A stretch of DNA of 19,399 nucleotides, taken from contig DAISJM010000052.1 of assembly GCA_036821485.1 (NCBI GenBank), positions 1 to 19,399 of the forward strand, in the 5' to 3' direction. This document shows, piece by piece, positions 16,556-19,399 of this stretch. The first letter of the stretch is position 1, and each line of letters opens with the position of its first letter. Origin of the DNA: DAISJM01 sp036821485. Its GTDB lineage: Bacteria; Verrucomicrobiota; Kiritimatiellia; CAIQIC01; JAGNIJ01. The position numbers and the translations under genes are program-made. The notes under the pieces were generated by a model. It was not told where the DNA came from, did not search any database, and was given only the letters and a program-made list of their open reading frames with translations.

Positions 16556-17437
16556 ACCTGTGATGTAGTCTTCTGTCTGCTTCTGCGCAGGCTTCGTGAA
16601 CAACTGCTTCGTGGGACCAAACTCAATGAGATTGCCCTCGTACAGGAAGGCCGTGTAGTCAGATACGCGCGCCGCCTGCTGCATGTTGTGCGTGACAATC
16701 ATGATGGTGTAGTTGTTGCGTAACTCACCAATCAGGTCCTCGATCCTGGTCGTCGACTTCGGATCCAAGGCCGAACATGGCTCATCCATCAGGATCACTT
16801 CCGGATTCACGGCAATCGCGCGGGCGATACAAAGCCGCTGCATCTGACCGCCCGACAAACCCAGCGCCGACTCGTGCAACCGGTCTTTGACCTCATCCCA
16901 TAACGCTGCCGCCGTCAGGCTCTTTTCGACCGTCGACTCCAGCACCGATTTCGATCTGACACCCGCAATGCGCAAGCCGTACACCACGTTTTCAAAAATG
17001 GACTTCGGGAAGGGATTGGACTTCTGAAAGACCATGCCGACACGCCGACGCAACTCAATTACGTCCACACCCGATTGATTGATCTCCTCGCCGTCCAGCT
17101 TGATGCTGCCCTCCGTACGGACATGATCGATGAGATCGTTCATACGGTTTACGGCCCGCAGCAGTGTCGACTTGCCACATCCGGAAGGGCCAATAAGGGC
17201 CGTCACCTGTTGACGGGGGACGGCCATCGACACGTCGAAGATCGCCTGCTTTGGACCGTAGAAAATGTCGACATGCGAAGCCTCCACCACGCTCGCATCC
17301 TTCTCCTCATCCGAATGTGACTCCATGAGCATCTCCACAAGCAATTGATGTGTCGGTATCACGCGAGGCTTCAAAGCCCGCGGATTCATGATGGCCTCAG
17401 CCACCTTCGACCGTCTTGGTGATAATGTCGGCTCCAT
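16544..17437 (-). CDS. pstB: PstB3: canonical phosphate ABC transporter ATPase with N-terminal extension
   Basis: PstB-family ATPase with every motif consensus: Walker A GPSGCGKST, Q-loop GMVFQKSNPFP, signature LSGGQMQR, Walker B LMDEPCSALDP, H-switch VTHNMQQAAR and tail DYITGRFG. It is therefore able to work as a homodimer and is the likely engine of PstC2-PstA2, which has no other pstB nearby. From the ATG at 17437 it carries about 45 extra residues before the conserved core (VDIFYG). A later ATG at 17392, with AAGGTGG/GAGG upstream, or one near 17332 would give a more usual length, so the start is unsettled. A TTG at 17443 directly abuts the upstream stop. The gene lies behind the small winged-helix gene on the minus strand, convergent with pstA2. 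Confidence 0.92.
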   Translation of the reverse strand: MEPTLSPRRSKVAEAIMNPRALKPRVIPTHQLLVEMLMESHSDEEKDASVVEASHVDIFYGPKQAIFDVSMAVPRQQVTALIGPSGCGKSTLLRAVNRMNDLIDHVRTEGSIKLDGEEINQSGVDVIELRRRVGMVFQKSNPFPKSIFENVVYGLRIAGVRSKSVLESTVEKSLTAAALWDEVKDRLHESALGLSGGQMQRLCIARAIAVNPEVILMDEPCSALDPKSTTRIEDLIGELRNNYTIMIVTHNMQQAARVSDYTAFLYEGNLIEFGPTKQLFTKPAQKQTEDYITGRFG

Positions 17438-17443
17438 GCGCAA

Positions 17444-17794
17444 TTAGTCAACAAACAAGGCAAGATTCGCGTCATTCAGTCGCAGCGGTTGATGTTCCAG
17501 TGGACGAAGAAGCAGAGTCTGCCATGCATAATCATCATCTGTCGGCCGAATCCAGCGGCAGTAGTCAAGGTCGTCCGCGCGCTCACTTGGCGTGGCGGCG
17601 ATGGGTTTGAGCATTTCAACCTGTCCACCAGCCACGAGATTCTCAAGTTCAGCCCGCACAGTGACGGCGTCCGTATCAAGAAACCGCGCCATGCCAGCGA
17701 CGCTTACGGCGCCCGACTGACAAAGGAAGTCGCGAATGCCTTCACGCAATCCCATACGATCAGCCACCGGCAGCATCCATGCATCAGCGCTCAT
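17444..17794 (-). CDS. Small predicted winged-helix protein, unrecognised
   Basis: A 116-residue protein from the ATG at 17794, chosen because GGAGG (17803-17807) lies eight bases upstream; the frame is open nine codons further (ATG at 17821). Residues about 16-63 look like a small winged helix-turn-helix of the FeoC/MarR-like size class: a helix (LREGIRDFLCQSGA), a second helix (VAGMARFLDTD), a recognition helix (AVTVRAELENLVAGG) and a wing start (QVEML). The C-terminal half is acidic and aromatic (DDLDYCRWIRPTDDDYAWQ) with no family I recognise. Its stop is six bases from the pstB3 ATG, so the two are almost surely co-transcribed. A role in DNA binding or in Pst/Pho control is an inference from this context. 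Codon use and strong ribosome site support a real gene. Confidence 0.7.
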   Translation of the reverse strand: MSADAWMLPVADRMGLREGIRDFLCQSGAVSVAGMARFLDTDAVTVRAELENLVAGGQVEMLKPIAATPSERADDLDYCRWIRPTDDDYAWQTLLLRPLEHQPLRLNDANLALFVD

Positions 17795-17847
17795 TGGACA
17801 ATCCTCCAGCCATAGGGACATGTGAAGACCTCATCATGTTCAAAGGT

Positions 17848-17877
17848 ACAGGTGCCCGGGAAGACCCGGGCACCTGT
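17848..17877 (-). terminator. Strong hairpin after the porin gene
   Basis: A perfect 13-bp inverted repeat, ACAGGTGCCCGGG at 17848-17860 and CCCGGGCACCTGT at 17865-17877, has a four-base loop (AAGA). It starts ten bases past the porin stop codon. In the porin direction it is followed only by ACCTTTGA, a poor T-tract. It may be a terminator or a partial one that lowers expression of the winged-helix and pstB3 genes relative to the porin, or an mRNA 3'-end stabiliser. Confidence 0.6.
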
Positions 17878-17887
17878 GCAACATTGC

Positions 17888-19003
17888 CTAGAAACTCGCA
17901 ACAAGATCAACTTGGAGCCTCTCGTAGTTCACGGAGTCATCCAGTTTCTTGTCATTGATGAAGTAGCTGATGCCGGCCTGCCAGTTCTTGTGAATCTGGT
18001 ATTTGCCGTACAGTTTGTGTCCTTGGCCATCTGTGCCGCCACCCCAGGAATCCGAGTCCACAAATGCACCCACCGCAGCGTCCTTCTCAAGCCGACGGTA
18101 GTTGTAGCCGACCTCGAACGACTTCGGATCCTTGGCCTTGCCGATCGCGCCGCCCAGCATGTAACCTGTGTCGTCTTCTTCTGCTTCCGTGTTCACCACG
18201 TAGGAACCGAACAGGGTGACCGGCAGACCCAGTTTGAAAGCCACTTCCGCGAATCCCTCGATTTCGGTGTATTCCATGGCGTACAGCGAGTTCGTTGTCG
18301 TCCCGCTCACCGAGGAGACCTTGCTGTTGCCATAGGTCTTCTTCGCGCCGGACCAGTCGATGACATCGAAGCCTTCCATGTTGTCATAGAGATAGCCGCT
18401 GGCACCGACCATGACGTGGGCATCTGAGTTGAAGTGGTACTTCAGTGCGCCTTGAACGCCATACAACTTGGTGTCTGCGGCGGCACTGCGCTCATAGACC
18501 CACAGGTAGCCGGCGTTGGCGAGCAATTCCACATCCTTGCCCACGTGGTATTTCGCAGCCAGACCTTCAGGGGTGACGTCGCCATCCCAGATGTAATCGC
18601 CGACCGTGATGAAGGGGTTCTTCATCTTGCCGCCGATCAGGTCCGCGCCCTTGATTACCTCAGGATGCCAATCGAAGTAGGCCAGATCCAGGAATATGCC
18701 CTTGCCGCTGAACCCATCCGTCATGGTCGTATTGCTGGACGTCGGGTCTTCCTTGTTGCCCACTTCCGTGCCGGTCGCGATCTGAAGGCCCACATCCAGT
18801 TCGTTGTTGACGCGGGGAAACACACCCAGCCGCGCCCGAATCCGGTCGCGCTGCTGTTGGCTATCCTTGCTGTCATCATTGATGTTCTCAAAGCGATAAC
18901 GCACATCGCCCTTGAACTTCATATCGTCATACCATTCAGCACGTGCGGAGTGCAGTGACACAGCCACCACACCCGTCATTAACACAACCATCCATCTCTT
19001 CAT
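17888..19003 (-). CDS. Putative outer-membrane beta-barrel porin
   Basis: A 371-residue protein with a signal peptide (MKRWMVVLMTGVVAVSLHSARA, cleavage before EWYDD). Alternating hydrophobic/polar strands rich in Tyr, Gly and Asp run throughout, and the protein ends in a C-terminal Phe (LVASF), the usual outer-membrane barrel signal. The start of the mature protein (MKFKGDVRYRFENIND, then RDRIRARLGVF) resembles the Gram-negative family often annotated as putative porin (Porin_5-like). The start at 19003 has AAGGAG (19012-19017) eight bases upstream; the frame is open 19 codons further without benefit. Placed after a PhoR-like kinase gene and behind a candidate Pho box, it is plausibly a phosphate-starvation porin like PhoE or OprP by role, though not shown to be homologous. 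Ion selectivity cannot be read from the sequence. Confidence 0.85.
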   Translation of the reverse strand: MKRWMVVLMTGVVAVSLHSARAEWYDDMKFKGDVRYRFENINDDSKDSQQQRDRIRARLGVFPRVNNELDVGLQIATGTEVGNKEDPTSSNTTMTDGFSGKGIFLDLAYFDWHPEVIKGADLIGGKMKNPFITVGDYIWDGDVTPEGLAAKYHVGKDVELLANAGYLWVYERSAAADTKLYGVQGALKYHFNSDAHVMVGASGYLYDNMEGFDVIDWSGAKKTYGNSKVSSVSGTTTNSLYAMEYTEIEGFAEVAFKLGLPVTLFGSYVVNTEAEEDDTGYMLGGAIGKAKDPKSFEVGYNYRRLEKDAAVGAFVDSDSWGGGTDGQGHKLYGKYQIHKNWQAGISYFINDKKLDDSVNYERLQVDLVASF

Positions 19004-19139
19004 CTTGTTTTCTCCTTGATTGAACTGTCTCTTGCCACAACTCACACTCAATGCTTTCACGACCCAAGTTGCTCTCCGTTCGAATCACCTCCTGGCTGCT
19101 CAGATCGTTGACTTTCAACGTGTGCAGCGTGCGGCACGG

Positions 19140-19168
19140 CTGTTAGGTACAGATGAGGGCAAGGCTAG
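19140..19168 (-). promoter_or_regulatory. Candidate Pho box upstream of the porin
   Basis: Read on the minus strand there are three 7-base elements with an exact 11-base period: CTAGCCT (19168-19162), CTCATCT (19157-19151) and CTAACAG (19146-19140). The spacing equals that of the pstS1 box and the elements share the CTaa/CTag start, but the match is looser. The site lies in the 211-base gap between the kinase stop and the porin, 136 bases before the porin ATG. The rest of this gap holds a long leader with no gene I can support. Confidence 0.45.
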
Positions 19169-19214
19169 AACTTGGTGAAAACAGGGCAGGGGATGGAACG
19201 TCCGCGACGGTCCG

Positions 19215-19397
19215 TTACAGCGGAATTCGGATGGTGAAAAGCGAGCCCTTTCCGGGCGCGCTCTCCACAGTCACCGTGCCGCCGTGGGCCTGTGCTATGT
19301 GTTTGACAATCGCGAGGCCCAAACCCGTGCCGCCCATCTGGCGGCTGCGGGCTTTGTCGACGCGATAGAATCGTTCAAAAAGGCGCGGCAGATGCTC
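19215..19397 (-). CDS. phoR: C-terminal end of a sensor histidine kinase, probably PhoR
   Basis: Only the last 60 residues are inside the window; the gene continues past the right edge. They form the end of a HATPase_c domain: LFERFYRVDKARS (F box), GGTGLGLAIVKH (G2 box), then AQAHGGTVTVESAPGKGSLFTIRIPL and the TAA stop. The wording of the F and G2 boxes fits the PhoR/WalK/ResE group. The location beside two pst loci, phoU and candidate Pho boxes makes PhoR the best guess, with phoB expected further right. The specificity cannot be proved from this fragment. It is upstream of, and on the same strand as, the porin. Confidence 0.75.
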   Translation of the reverse strand, partial: EHLPRLFERFYRVDKARSRQMGGTGLGLAIVKHIAQAHGGTVTVESAPGKGSLFTIRIPL

Positions 19398-19399
19398 GG

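Noticed and set aside
17822..18427. Plus-strand open frame opposite the porin
   Set aside because: The minus strand encodes a porin with signal peptide, ribosome site and terminal Phe; the plus frame has no ribosome site or family signal.
1..19399. CRISPR arrays, tRNA or rRNA genes, insertion sequences
   Set aside because: I saw no repeat-spacer pattern, tRNA-like cloverleaf, rRNA stretch or transposase frame; the window is almost fully occupied by ordinary coding genes.

Overview
The window looks like a chromosomal segment of a Gram-negative (two-membrane) bacterium of moderately high GC content. It encodes lipid A biosynthesis enzymes, a type II secretion secretin and an outer-membrane porin. 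The lineage cannot be fixed from the sequence. The mixed gene order, two adjacent Pst loci and permeases with inserts would fit a non-proteobacterial didermic group such as the PVC superphylum or a related candidate phylum, but this is a weak inference.

Layout. (1) At 1-1865 is the 3' part of a DinG/XPD-type iron-sulfur helicase. (2) At 2036-8109 is a tightly packed plus-strand cluster fabZ-lpxA-gspD-gspE-gspF. It joins lipid A/fatty acid enzymes to the secretin, ATPase and inner-membrane platform of a type II secretion system, with stop/start overlaps. (3) At 8122-8808 is phoU on the minus strand, divergent from the next operon. (4) At 8997-13029 is a first high-affinity phosphate transporter operon, pstS1-pstC1-pstA1-pstB1-pstB2, with four-base overlaps from pstC1 to pstB2. 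(5) At 13183-16524 is a second set, pstS2-pstC2-pstA2, whose permeases carry large inserts. (6) At 16544-19397 is a minus-strand group: the C-terminal end of a PhoR-like histidine kinase, a beta-barrel porin, a small winged-helix-like protein and a third pstB. This group converges on pstA2.

From phoU onward the region reads as a phosphate-starvation island: binding proteins, two transporters, PhoU, a sensor kinase and a porin. Upstream of pstS1, pstS2 and the porin I see three 7-base elements spaced exactly 11 bases apart, resembling CTAACAC. These are candidate PhoB-type operators.

The most striking observation is in the tandem ATPases. PstB1 keeps a normal LSGGQ signature but has lost the Q-loop glutamine (Ala97) and the H-switch histidine (Asn209). 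PstB2 keeps Gln93 and His205 but has lost the signature (LPLDQ in place of LSGGQ). In an ABC dimer each ATP site is built from the Walker/Q/H motifs of one subunit and the signature of the other. The two lesions are therefore complementary: a PstB1-PstB2 heterodimer would have one fully consensus site and one degenerate site. PstB3, encoded 3.5 kb away, is consensus at every motif and serves as an internal control.
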